From IMG/VR virus record IMGVR_UViG_3300044644_001354, positions 1-21,813 of that record: 21,813 nt of DNA, one strand, 5' to 3'. The stretch comes from a virus. Positions 1 through 6,996 of this stretch are shown here, in pieces (within the stretch, counting starts at the first letter, position 1; every line of letters begins with the position of its first letter). The notes beneath the pieces are model-generated. The model made no database searches, had not been told where the DNA came from, and was given only the letters and a program-made list of their open reading frames with translations. A program made the translations under genes and the position numbers.

Positions 1-166
1 TCTTCGGTTCAGCGCGAGCGGGTTTCGGTTTCGCAGGGGCAGAGGCCGGCGAGCCGACCTCCGCCACCCACGAGCCCTTGAAGTTGTCGGGCACCTCGAA
101 CTCGGTGCCAGGGCGGACACGGGCTCCTTGGAAGAAGCCCATCGAGATGGCCACGACTTTCTTCAT
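1..166 (-). CDS. Small conserved phage protein, 3' end cut by window edge
   Basis: This reading frame starts at ATG 164-166 and runs off the left edge, giving at least 55 residues (begins MKKVVAISMGFFQGARVRPG). A short beta-rich N-terminal part, with EFEVPDNFKGSWVAEV around residues 23-38, is followed by an Ala/Pro/Lys-rich tail. Small proteins with an FxVPxxxKGSW-like core are common in tailed-phage structural operons near the capsid genes, but I cannot assign a function. It starts 11 bases beyond the cement-protein stop, so it probably belongs to the same leftward late transcript. The C-terminus is not visible. Confidence 0.65.
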   Translation of the reverse strand, partial: MKKVVAISMGFFQGARVRPGTEFEVPDNFKGSWVAEVGSPASAPAKPKPARAEPK

Positions 167-177
167 GGGCTACCTAC

Positions 178-651
178 TCAGGCCTGGCTCGGAGAGTCGT
201 AGGCCTTCCAGCGAGCCACGTCTTCGGTCAGGAAGGCGTTGATCTTGCCGGCGTTCAGGGCCGTCGTGCCCGTGACCTGCTGCACGGCCAGGTAGCGCTC
301 GTAGGCAGCGCCCTCGAGCGGGAGCTGGATCGCAAACAGGGTGGTGCCTGCAGCGATGGCCGTGGTGCCCGTGGTGAACGCGCGCGAGGTCGCGTGCACC
401 GTCTGGGTGCCGTTGGTGGCGATCGTGTCGGTGCCGTCAGACACCAACTGGAAAGCCACGGTGCCGGCAGCGCTTGCGGTGGTGATGCCGGTGTCAACCG
501 TCACCACCAAGTACAGGGCCATGTCGCCACCGAGGTCCCGGGAGGGGGACACGGCGCCCAGGTCGATGATGTCGCCCAGGTTGTAGGTGCCGGCGGCGCC
601 GGTGTTGCACGAGACTGCATCGCAGAACTCGGTACGCTTATCGAGGATCAT
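178..651 (-). CDS. Bbp16-type capsid cement (decoration) protein
   Basis: The 157-residue product begins MILDKRTEFCDAVSCNTGAA and is a Gly/Thr/Ala-rich, mostly beta protein. The MILDKxTEFxDA start and overall length match the Bbp16 family of BPP-1-like phages, which binds the outer capsid surface and stabilises it. It lies directly downstream of the major capsid gene, the usual place for cement proteins. A clear ribosome site (AAAGGA) stands about 9 bases before the ATG, in a leader resembling that of the capsid gene, as expected for two abundant virion proteins. Family assignment is from recognised sequence features; the role is known from the family. Confidence 0.85.
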   Translation of the reverse strand: MILDKRTEFCDAVSCNTGAAGTYNLGDIIDLGAVSPSRDLGGDMALYLVVTVDTGITTASAAGTVAFQLVSDGTDTIATNGTQTVHATSRAFTTGTTAIAAGTTLFAIQLPLEGAAYERYLAVQQVTGTTALNAGKINAFLTEDVARWKAYDSPSQA

Positions 652-681
652 GGTGTGGTTCCTTTCGATTCAGTGCTGCGA

Positions 682-1677
682 TCAGACCACGCGGGTCTCG
701 GTGTTGATCAGGGCGTCGGTGCGGCGCACGGGGATGTCGTCGAACGTCATCACGCGCTTGCCAGAGACCGTCTCCCAGGTGAGGTTGGAGCTCACCCGCT
801 CGAGGATGCCCAGGCGCAGCTTCTCGCGCAGCGTGCGGTTCATGTAGAACACGGCGCGGCCCTTGCCGAAGCTGGGGATGCGCTCGCTCGCCTGCACCAT
901 CCAGTTGATCAGGTTCTTGGTGTTGGCGATCGTGCCGAGCTCGGAGATGTCGATGTTGGCGATGCGCACGAAGTAGCGCCAGTCGCGGATCGTCAGGCCA
1001 GCGTCCCAGCGGTAGTGGGTGCGGTAGCCTTCCATCCGGCCGCCGGCGCCGTCGACGTTCTCGATCGTCACCTGGCCCTTGTCGGACATCTGCAGGCCAG
1101 CCTGCGAGCCCTTCGGGTAGATGCCGAAGCCCGTCTGCGGACCCCACACGCACAGCCAGATCGACGTCAGGTCACCACCGGAGCCGCTGAAGGCGTCGAT
1201 GATGTTGTCGGCGTTCTGCGCGGACAGCGAGTTGTAGCGCGGGGCCAGGCCGGTGAAGGCCTCAGGCTCGGTGCCTTCGTTGCCGTAGAACAGCGTCGAG
1301 GCGTGCTCCTGGGAGATCGACTCGATATGGGCAGCGTCTTCGCTCAGGCGGAACGCGGCGGTGTTGCCGTTCAGGTCGGCCAGGGCCTTGTCGACCTCAG
1401 CGTAGGCCTCGAGCATGCCGCACGAGTCAGTGACCTGCGCGGTGGTGCTCTTGCCGGGCTGCACGCCGCCGTACAGCTTGCGCCACGTCGGGGTGGGCAG
1501 GCCGGTGCGGACCGTGGTCTTGTTGCCGGTGGGCAGGTTGCCCTCGACCCAAGACATGTCGGTCAGAACTTCGTTCGACTGGTTCAGCAGCTCGACGATG
1601 GTGTCGATCTTGCCATCGGGGTCCAGACGCTTGGAAACGTCCAGCAGCGTCGGGTTGTTTGCAGCGAGGGTAGCCAT
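682..1677 (-). CDS. Major capsid protein (BPP-1 type, HK97 fold)
   Basis: The 331-residue product (MATLAANNPTLLDVSKRLDP...) resembles the major capsid proteins of BPP-1-like podoviruses. Recognisable stretches include VKRL-like DVSKRLDPDGK near the start, LPTGNKTTVRTGLPTPTWRK around 49-68, a central DLTSIWLCVWGPQTGFGIYPKGS segment, and a C-terminal DDIPVRRTDALINTE, typical of this family. The protein should form the icosahedral shell. No N-terminal delta domain is evident, consistent with a separate scaffold gene upstream (1691-2272). A strong ribosome site (AAAGG) precedes the ATG. The cement gene follows 30 bases downstream. Confidence 0.9.
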   Translation of the reverse strand: MATLAANNPTLLDVSKRLDPDGKIDTIVELLNQSNEVLTDMSWVEGNLPTGNKTTVRTGLPTPTWRKLYGGVQPGKSTTAQVTDSCGMLEAYAEVDKALADLNGNTAAFRLSEDAAHIESISQEHASTLFYGNEGTEPEAFTGLAPRYNSLSAQNADNIIDAFSGSGGDLTSIWLCVWGPQTGFGIYPKGSQAGLQMSDKGQVTIENVDGAGGRMEGYRTHYRWDAGLTIRDWRYFVRIANIDISELGTIANTKNLINWMVQASERIPSFGKGRAVFYMNRTLREKLRLGILERVSSNLTWETVSGKRVMTFDDIPVRRTDALINTETRVV

Positions 1678-1690
1678 GGTGTGTTGCCTT

Positions 1691-2272
1691 TCAATTCATG
1701 GAGGGGAACAGTTTTCGGGCCGGGTCGGTCGCGGCGCTTACAGGCGCGCCTTGCACGAAGCGGTCTTCGCTGATGGCCTTGCCGGCGCGATAGAACGCTC
1801 GGATCACCTCGGGGTGGTTGCCCAGCCCGGTAGCGTTCAGCACGTCCCGCAGCTCGGGGGTGCCGAAGGTGTCCAGCGCCTTCTTGGCCACCGCTAGGTT
1901 CTCCTGGAGCTTGTCGCCGCCGAGATCCTTGTCGGCCTTGACCTGCTCCACCCAGCTCTGCACCAGCTCGGTGTGCTTCTCGGCTTGACGCTGGGCCATC
2001 TTGGCGCCGACGTCCGCAACCTTTTGCGCACCCACCTGGTCGAGCTTGAGCTCCTTGGCGATCGCCTTGAACTCGTCAGCCGCGACGCTGTCGAGTTCCA
2101 CGCCCTCGGGCATCGTGAGCTCGTAGCTCTCGGGCACGGCAGGCGCGGTGGCCTGAGTGCCCGCAGGAGCGGGGCTCGCGTTGTCCGCCGGCGTTGCGGC
2201 AGTTCCATCACTCGTCTTCGGTTCCCCAGCGTCGTTGGCAGGTGTGCTGGTCCCCGCAGTCAATTCATCCAT
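1691..2272 (-). CDS. Capsid assembly scaffold protein
   Basis: The 193-residue product has an Ala/Pro/Thr/Gly-rich, probably disordered N-terminus (about 1-45), a charged helical middle rich in Lys, Glu and Gln (about 60-130), and a short basic C-terminal part ending DPARKLFPSMN. This low-complexity start plus helical body, immediately upstream of the major capsid gene, is the usual signature of a podovirus scaffold, which templates the procapsid and then leaves. Position and composition carry the call, since scaffold sequences diverge quickly. The start overlaps the end of the Bbp19-like gene by 8 bases, suggesting coupled translation. Confidence 0.75.
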   Translation of the reverse strand: MDELTAGTSTPANDAGEPKTSDGTAATPADNASPAPAGTQATAPAVPESYELTMPEGVELDSVAADEFKAIAKELKLDQVGAQKVADVGAKMAQRQAEKHTELVQSWVEQVKADKDLGGDKLQENLAVAKKALDTFGTPELRDVLNATGLGNHPEVIRAFYRAGKAISEDRFVQGAPVSAATDPARKLFPSMN

Positions 2273-2591
2273 CTTTGCCCTGGTACTCTTTCAGGAGTTT
2301 GAAATACCCTTCAGGCGAGGCCTCGAGCACTTCCGCTGTGATGAACAGGCCGAGATGTCGCTTGCCCTCGTTGAACGCCATAACGCTTCCGCTATGGTTG
2401 AACGTGGTGCGGTTGACACCGGCCTCCTCCAGCAGACGACTCACGACGCGCCGACCTTGGGGATGGGCCATCAGCCACTTGAGATCCTCGAGCTCTCTGC
2501 GACGTTTCTCGCGTGCCACCGTCTCTTCGACTTCAGCTTCGCGTTCCTGGCTTCGCAGGTCTGTCAGTTCTCTCATGGTTGACGGGGGCAT
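2265..2591 (-). CDS. Bbp19-like phage protein
   Basis: The 108-residue product has a charged helical N-terminus (about 1-40, rich in Glu and Arg) and a conserved C-terminal domain with LMAHPQGRRVVSRLLEEAG, FN-GS, FNEGKRHLG and YFKLLKEYQ. These elements match the Bbp19-like phage domain found between portal and scaffold or capsid genes in BPP-1-like phages. The family's job is not established; the constant position suggests head assembly or a minor virion component. The gene lies 33 bases after the portal stop and overlaps the scaffold start. An internal start at Met6 cannot be excluded. Confidence 0.8.
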   Translation of the reverse strand: MPPSTMRELTDLRSQEREAEVEETVAREKRRRELEDLKWLMAHPQGRRVVSRLLEEAGVNRTTFNHSGSVMAFNEGKRHLGLFITAEVLEASPEGYFKLLKEYQGKDG

Positions 2592-2610
2592 CGTAGGAGC
2601 GCCCCGCGCT

Positions 2611-2624
2611 CAGACGGACACGCC
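2611..2624. repeat. 14-bp direct repeat copy 1 (just past portal stop)
   Basis: CAGACGGACACGCC on the plus strand reads GGCGTGTCCGTCTG on the coding strand and follows the portal TAA directly. An identical copy lies at 4709-4722, just past the large-terminase stop. In both places it reads in frame as Gly-Val-Ser-Val after the stop. Confidence 0.6.
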
Positions 2625-4352
2625 TTACTCGACCATCGCAGGGCTCGGGCTCGAGTAGCCCTGCAGCATGCCCATCACGTCGCGCAGTTGGTCGGTGTTG
2701 ATCTCGCTCGCGGTCTTCGCGCTCTCGACCACCTGAGGCGCGGTGGCGGCCGAGGCTTGCGCTTGCATGGCCTGGGCACGCTGAGCGCGGATCTCGGCCA
2801 CGTCAGCGTCTGACACGACCAGTGCCGGGTTGACGCCAAACGCCTCGCCCAAGTCGTCGATGACCTGGTCGAAGTTGATCTTGTCCAGCACTTCAGGTCT
2901 AGCCGCGGCGATCTGCATCGCGCTGCCGACCATGCGTTCCATGCCGTTGACCGCGACCGCACGCTGAGCCTGGGCCAGCACGCTGATGAACTCGATGTTG
3001 AGCTCGGTGCCGGCGATCTCCTCGGGCGGCGGGGGCAGCACCCCAGCGTCCACCAGGCGGTCGAACGTGATGTCGATGAGCGGGCTCAGCAGCTCGTTGT
3101 GCAGGCGCTCGAGCACCGGGCCCAGCATGAGCAGCTTCTCCTCGTGGCGCTCGGCGACCTCGGTGGCCGTCATGCGACCGTTGGTGGGCTGGCTGGCCAG
3201 CATCAGGAACAGGTCAGCGTAGTAGGCCTGGCGGATGCGGTCGCGGGTGTCGCCGATCGACTGCAGCAGGAAGTCCAGGCGCAGGTTGACGTCGAACGCC
3301 GTGCGCACACCACCGCTCGGGTTCATCGCGTCGACGTACATCACCCCGCCCGGCAGGCGCGACTGCGACGAGTTCTTGTAGGCGGTGGGCACTTGCAGCG
3401 GCGGGTTGACCTGGTACTCGATGGCCTGGGCCTTGCGCTGCTGCTCGAACTGCAGTTGCTTCACGTCGCCCAGCGCCTCCATGCCGGGCGAGCGACCGTA
3501 GATGTCGTTGCCGGTCACGGTCCAGCGCGGGCACAGCCCAGGGAAGCGCTTGAAACCGGACTCGCTCAGGTACTGGTCCCAGGACTCCTTGCCGGGCTCG
3601 AAGTAGCACGACTCGAACGGCATGTTCTTGCCGTCGACTTTGCGATAGTCGCGCTCGCGTCGTGGCTGGATCATGTGCACCACGTCGACCCACTGGTCGT
3701 AGGCGCCCTTGTCCCAAAGGTTGCGCACGGTCGCGCTGCAGTTGGCCTTGCCGAACTGCTCGACCATCTGCGCCACCGTCATCTTCATCTCACGCGCCAG
3801 CGTGTCGACCTTGCCCTTGTGGTTGGTCGACAGGTAATACTCGCCGACGGTCAGCGGGTAGTGGTGGATGACGTTGTCGAAGTCGGGCAGCACCACGCTG
3901 GCCCAGGTGCCGAACGCGCCGAGTTCCTCGTAGCAGCCGTGCAGGGCGTTGTACGTGTTGGAACTTGCAAACACGGCGCGCATGAGCTCTGCGCTGTCGT
4001 GCAGCCACTGCTTCACGGGCCCGAACTCCATCAGGTCCTTGTCGGGCAGGCCGAGGCGGAACCACGGGCGCGCGGGCGAGGTGACGCCCGACATCATGCC
4101 GGCGGCCAACGTGCGGACGCTGAAGATCGCGGTGTTGTCGTAGATCAGCCCGTGCTTCTTGTTGCCCTGGTTGGTCTCGCTCGTGATGAACCGGCCGGCG
4201 CGCGGGAACTGGTACTGGGCGATGTCGCGCCAGTGCATGTCCCAGCTCGAGCGCTCGGTCTTGAGCGCCGACAGCCGGGCGAGCTTGCGGTTGATGTCGA
4301 AGCCGGTGCCCTTCGGGCTTTGGCCGGCGTCGGGCCCCGCGCCGTACAGCAT
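2625..4352 (-). CDS. Portal / head-to-tail connecting protein
   Basis: The 575-residue product matches the T7-like head-tail connector family of podoviruses (Pfam head-tail connecting type). Recognisable parts are the N-terminal WRDIAQYQFPRAGRF, the DNTAIFSVRTLAAGMMSGVTSPARPWFRL block around 70-100, an aromatic YLSTNHKG stretch, ELGAFGTWASVVLPD, and the late RMTATEVAERHEEKLLMLGPVLERLHNELLSPLID segment. It should form the dodecameric ring for DNA entry. Length is usual for the family. The Ala/Gln-rich C-terminus (about 525-575) looks flexible. The ATG lies 3 bases beyond the stop of the preceding miniprotein, with only a weak ribosome site, so translation is probably coupled. Confidence 0.92.
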   Translation of the reverse strand: MLYGAGPDAGQSPKGTGFDINRKLARLSALKTERSSWDMHWRDIAQYQFPRAGRFITSETNQGNKKHGLIYDNTAIFSVRTLAAGMMSGVTSPARPWFRLGLPDKDLMEFGPVKQWLHDSAELMRAVFASSNTYNALHGCYEELGAFGTWASVVLPDFDNVIHHYPLTVGEYYLSTNHKGKVDTLAREMKMTVAQMVEQFGKANCSATVRNLWDKGAYDQWVDVVHMIQPRRERDYRKVDGKNMPFESCYFEPGKESWDQYLSESGFKRFPGLCPRWTVTGNDIYGRSPGMEALGDVKQLQFEQQRKAQAIEYQVNPPLQVPTAYKNSSQSRLPGGVMYVDAMNPSGGVRTAFDVNLRLDFLLQSIGDTRDRIRQAYYADLFLMLASQPTNGRMTATEVAERHEEKLLMLGPVLERLHNELLSPLIDITFDRLVDAGVLPPPPEEIAGTELNIEFISVLAQAQRAVAVNGMERMVGSAMQIAAARPEVLDKINFDQVIDDLGEAFGVNPALVVSDADVAEIRAQRAQAMQAQASAATAPQVVESAKTASEINTDQLRDVMGMLQGYSSPSPAMVE

Positions 4353-4355
4353 CGG

Positions 4356-4535
4356 TCAGCCGCCGAGCAGGGAGGTGCCGCCGGTGCTGAGCGCGCCCGA
4401 AGACACACCAGAGGGGCCCGTCAGCATCGTGCCCATGCCGCCCGCCGGCCGTGTCTTGCGACGCGCTGCCATGGCGTCAGGCGCCTTGGCCTCCTGCGGA
4501 GGGGGCGGAGGCGGGGGGATGTTGGGGGATGACAT
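4356..4535 (-). CDS. Pro-rich miniprotein upstream of portal
   Basis: A 59-residue frame starts at ATG 4533-4535 with a good ribosome site (AAGGAGA, about 11 bases upstream). It begins [20 protein letters not shown] and ends with [23 protein letters not shown]. Small proteins with this layout (poly-Pro start, basic middle, TLLTGPxGV...TLLGG end) are frequent in tailed-phage head operons and are often overlooked for their size; their role is not known to me. Its stop falls 3 bases before the portal start. Its first 59 bases overlap, in another frame, the tail of the HNH remnant. Confidence 0.85.
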   Translation of the reverse strand: MSSPNIPPPPPPPQEAKAPDAMAARRKTRPAGGMGTMLTGPSGVSSGALSTGGTSLLGG

Positions 4536-4725
4536 GCAAATTTTGGTTCTCCTTGCGCCGCCGGTTTCGCGCTTGTTCTAGGCGCGTCGCCCAACGGCAG
4601 TTGGATGGCTCGTAGTTCCCGTTAGGGTCTATGTGGTCCAACGTTCGATCGTCGGGCCGCTCGCCCATGTCTTCCAGGAATGATGCGAAGTTATCCGCCC
4701 AACGACGACAGACGGACACGCCGCG
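4477..4725 (-). pseudogene. HNH endonuclease remnant fused in frame behind the terminase stop
   Basis: Reading on past the large-terminase TGA in the same frame gives [13 protein letters not shown], then [21 protein letters not shown] and [20 protein letters not shown]. This is the second half of a phage homing-type HNH protein, whose full form usually reads YGGRGIxVCxRW...LDRIDNxGNYxPxNCRWAT. The first half (the region before GGRG) is absent, and the only possible start is GTG 4717-4719. The DH and NxxNxRW residues of the HNH core are still present, so decay is mainly by truncation. The end runs through the next gene's start in another frame. It could instead be a short translated peptide of up to 80 residues; I favour a remnant. 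Confidence 0.7.
4709..4722. repeat. 14-bp direct repeat copy 2 (just past terminase stop)
   Basis: CAGACGGACACGCC is identical to 2611-2624. On the coding strand it sits 3 bases after the terminase stop and encodes the GVSV part of the HNH remnant. Confidence 0.6.
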
Positions 4726-6072
4726 TCAGAACCCGGCCAGCGGGTCGTAGGCGGTGACGTCGGTCTGGCGGTCGAACTGGCGCGGGTGGTGGCCCGCCAG
4801 CACCGCGGCCTGGCGGCGCAGGTCGCGCTCCTTGACCACGGGGTAGGAGAACGTGAGCGCCAGCGCGTCGCCCAGGTCGGGCGAGGGCAGGCCCCGCGAC
4901 TTGAGCTCGTCCTTGCTCTCCAGCACAACGCGGTCCTGGTTGTCGAAGCTGTAGGTCGGTGCAGCCAGGTCCTGCTTGAGCGCGGTGTCTTTGGGGATCA
5001 CCCCGCCGGCCAGCAGCCACTCGCGCATCTCGAACCAGATCTCGGCCCGCTTGTTGAGGTAGCGGGGCTTGGAGGCCCGGCCACCGAAGTGCACCTCGAC
5101 GACCTCGTGGCCCATCTGCCGGAGCTTGTCGATCACTCCGGCCCCGTTGCCTGCATCGCAAAACACGGCGTCGGCCTGGTAGTCGGCCATGGCCTGGCTC
5201 ACGTAGGCGGCCAGCGCCATGTTGTCGATCTTGGTGTAGACCTTGAACCCGCGGCAGTACAGGCCCTGGCGCACGGCGATCACGCTGCGGTCGTCGCCAA
5301 AGCGCGCGGGGTCCACCCCCAGGATCACGGGCGCGAAGTCGTACTGCTCGCGGCGCACATGTCTGCGTGTGGCCTCCTCCACGTCCGACAGGCTGATCAG
5401 TTGCTCGTCGCCCGCGGCGCTGAAGTCGCAGAGGTACTCGCGCCTCCAGGACATCTCCGGCAGCTCGGACTCCAGGCGGGCCACCTCGCTCGGTGGCAGC
5501 GACTCGGTGTCGTGCACCGTGTAGAGCGCAGCGTGCCAGTCGGGCTTGTCGCGCGCGTCGAAGAACAGCTTCGAGAACAGGTTGATGCCCTTGGGCGTGC
5601 CGATGAACAACGCCCACCCGAGCCGGTCAGACAGCGCCGGCTGGATGATGTCGTCCCACACCTCGGGCTTCATCTGCGCGGTCTCGTCGAGCACCACCCC
5701 GTCCAGGCGCACGCCCCGCATGCGGTCGGGGCTGTCGGCCCCGTAGACGCGGATCACGGCCTGGTTGTTCGTGAACCGCACCCACAGCTCGGACTCGTTG
5801 ATCTCGACCAGGCCCCGCATCAGCAGTGGCGCCACCTTCTGCTTCAGGCGCAGCCAGGCGATGGCCTTGGCTTGCTTCAGCAGCGGGGCGACGTAGAAGA
5901 ACAGCCCGAGCTCTTGGTCGAAGCGCAGCGCCTTGTCGATGAGCTCAGCGAGCGCGAGCTCGGTCTTGCCGGCCCGCCGGTGCAGCGCCAGCACCGTGAA
6001 GCGCTGGCGGTTGAGGTGGCACTGCTTCTGCCAGGCGCGAGGCCTGTAGCCCAGGTCGATGACTTGCGTCAC
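4726..6072 (-). CDS. terL: Terminase large subunit (ATPase and nuclease)
   Basis: The 448-residue product is the packaging motor that cuts concatemers and pumps DNA through the portal. Visible motifs in order: Walker A HRRAGKT (about 31-37), Walker B GVVLDET (about 125-131), the coupling motif FIGTPKG (about 156-162), and an RNase H-fold nuclease with GVDPARFGDD (about 252-261), FCDAGNG (about 304-310) and a late DLGDALALTFSYP with the third acidic residue. All expected catalytic residues are present. The start ATG overlaps the small-subunit stop by 4 bases (ATGA). Directly after the stop is the HNH remnant, but the C-terminal YDPLAGF looks like a normal family end. Confidence 0.95.
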   Translation of the reverse strand: MTQVIDLGYRPRAWQKQCHLNRQRFTVLALHRRAGKTELALAELIDKALRFDQELGLFFYVAPLLKQAKAIAWLRLKQKVAPLLMRGLVEINESELWVRFTNNQAVIRVYGADSPDRMRGVRLDGVVLDETAQMKPEVWDDIIQPALSDRLGWALFIGTPKGINLFSKLFFDARDKPDWHAALYTVHDTESLPPSEVARLESELPEMSWRREYLCDFSAAGDEQLISLSDVEEATRRHVRREQYDFAPVILGVDPARFGDDRSVIAVRQGLYCRGFKVYTKIDNMALAAYVSQAMADYQADAVFCDAGNGAGVIDKLRQMGHEVVEVHFGGRASKPRYLNKRAEIWFEMREWLLAGGVIPKDTALKQDLAAPTYSFDNQDRVVLESKDELKSRGLPSPDLGDALALTFSYPVVKERDLRRQAAVLAGHHPRQFDRQTDVTAYDPLAGF

Positions 6073-6500
6073 ACGAGGTCGTGGATGTCGATCGCGTGGC
6101 CTGGCACGCCGGTGGCGATCACCACCTGCTGGGTCTGCACCGGCCCACCGTCAGCCCCGGTCTGCTCGATGCGCTCGGCGAAGACCTTCTTGCGCCTGCC
6201 CTTGAGCAGCAGGGCCAGCAGGGAGTCGCTGTAGACCGTCTTGGTGCCCACAAGCTGCCCACCCTGGTACACAGGCTCCTCCGTGCCCTCCACGGCCCTC
6301 CTACGGGCCTCACGCTCGAGTTTGTCGGCCGCCATGTCGATGGCCTCGTCGACCACCTTGGCGAACTCAGGGTCGTCCTGGCGGCGGCGGAACACGGTCG
6401 AGCGGTCAATGCCGGCCGCCGCGGCGGCGTCGGTCAGGATGCCGCACTCGGCCAGGTGGGCGAGGAAGGCGTCGGTCCAGAGGTGTCGGGTGTTGCCCAT
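6069..6500 (-). CDS. terS: Terminase small subunit
   Basis: The 143-residue product has an N-terminal helix-turn-helix (AHLAECGILTDAAAAAGIDRSTVFRRR, about 14-40), then WxD-less charged helices with DPEFAKVVDEAIDMAADKLEREARRRAVEG, a short EEPVYQGGQLVGTKTVYSDSLLALLLKGRR segment and a C-terminal tail. The block EPVYQGGxLVGxxxxYSDxLLxxLLK is characteristic of small terminase-type proteins next to podovirus and siphovirus TerL. It should recognise the packaging site and recruit the large subunit, whose gene overlaps its end by 4 bases. Confidence 0.88.
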   Translation of the reverse strand: MGNTRHLWTDAFLAHLAECGILTDAAAAAGIDRSTVFRRRQDDPEFAKVVDEAIDMAADKLEREARRRAVEGTEEPVYQGGQLVGTKTVYSDSLLALLLKGRRKKVFAERIEQTGADGGPVQTQQVVIATGVPGHAIDIHDLV

Positions 6501-6512
6501 GATGCCTCGACC

Positions 6513-6782
6513 CTACCCGCGCTCGTTGTCGTCACGGACACGCACCCACCCGGCCGCCACCTGGCCGCGCCGGTAGCCGTGGATGATCTTCCAGATGCTG
6601 CCCTTGCTGACCTCCATCTTCCGGGCGATCTCTGCCAGGCTCATGCCGTCATCGCGCAGAGCATGGACCAGCTCGACCTCGTGGTCGGTGAGCACCGCGC
6701 CAGGGTGCTCCTGTCCAATCCGCCGGCGCCGATCGTTGACCGGGACCAGTCGGGACTTTGCAGACTTTTGCACGCTCACCAT
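6513..6782 (-). CDS. Small helix-turn-helix protein upstream of terminase
   Basis: The 89-residue product has a basic N-terminus and a resolvase-like helix-turn-helix, LTDHEVELVHALRDDGMSLAEIARKMEVSKGSIWKIIHGYRR (about 31-72). The MSLAEIARKMxVSKxSIxxII pattern resembles the DNA-binding part of invertases and of some phage regulators. There is no catalytic domain. It starts just below the candidate origin (AAAGG about 7 bases before the ATG) and ends 12 bases before the small terminase gene. It could be a late-gene regulator, an accessory packaging protein or an origin-binding protein; the sequence does not decide. Confidence 0.75.
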   Translation of the reverse strand: MVSVQKSAKSRLVPVNDRRRRIGQEHPGAVLTDHEVELVHALRDDGMSLAEIARKMEVSKGSIWKIIHGYRRGQVAAGWVRVRDDNERG

Positions 6783-6851
6783 TCCAGGGCCTTTCTGTTG
6801 AAAATTTCAAAGACCAGGGTCAGGGGGTTCACCGTGGGGCTGCTTGACAAC

Positions 6852-6961
6852 TGCACCGTGCACCGCCTCCCTAAAGGTCGGCGGTGCGGTGCGGTGCAGT
6901 TATCCACAGGTTGCACCGTGCACCACGATGTGCACGGTGCATCGCGGTGCACGGTGGTGCA
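6852..6961. repeat. Iteron-like inverted and direct 13-bp repeats
   Basis: TGCACCGTGCACC occurs at 6852-6864 and again, identical, at 6912-6924. The reverse complement occurs at 6929-6941 with one change (TGTGCACGGTGCA). A further reverse copy, with a 3-base insertion, spans 6946-6961. Each unit contains the palindrome GTGCAC. Confidence 0.8.
6900..6908 (+). promoter_or_regulatory. DnaA box
   Basis: TTATCCACA is a perfect match to the strongest E. coli DnaA-box form and sits between iteron copies one and two. A single 9-mer can occur by chance, but the location in a repeat cluster next to a primase gene supports function. Confidence 0.6.
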
Positions 6962-6996
6962 GGTGATTTCTTGCATGTTCGCAATCCTTTGCACGT

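Larger units (their letters stand above)
6783..6996. other. Candidate replication origin: repeat cluster with DnaA box
   Basis: This 214-base non-coding block separates the primase-helicase gene from the HTH gene. It holds a perfect DnaA box (6900-6908), four copies in both orientations of a 13-bp TGCACCGTGCACC unit (6852-6961), three tandem GGTGC units (6883-6898), and a TTGAAAATTTCAA palindrome (6798-6810). The neighbouring pair TTGCATGTTCGCA (6971-6983) and TTGCACGTTCACA (6989-7001) runs into the primase stop codon. The combination of iterons, DnaA box and adjacent replication gene suggests an origin. A regulatory or terminator role is the alternative. Confidence 0.55.

Noticed and set aside
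394-1773. Long plus-strand frame opposite the capsid and cement genes
   Set aside because: Shadow of the minus-strand codons with third-position G/C bias; His/Asp/Gly/Val-rich with no domain.
3099-4532. Long plus-strand frame opposite the portal gene
   Set aside because: Same shadow composition, and the portal on the other strand has clear family motifs throughout.
6798-6810. TTGAAAATTTCAA palindrome as a terminator
   Set aside because: A short AT stem with no T-run; could be a protein-binding site but nothing supports more.
6852-6961. CRISPR array
   Set aside because: Units are 13 bp, in both orientations and irregularly spaced; no spacers or cas genes.
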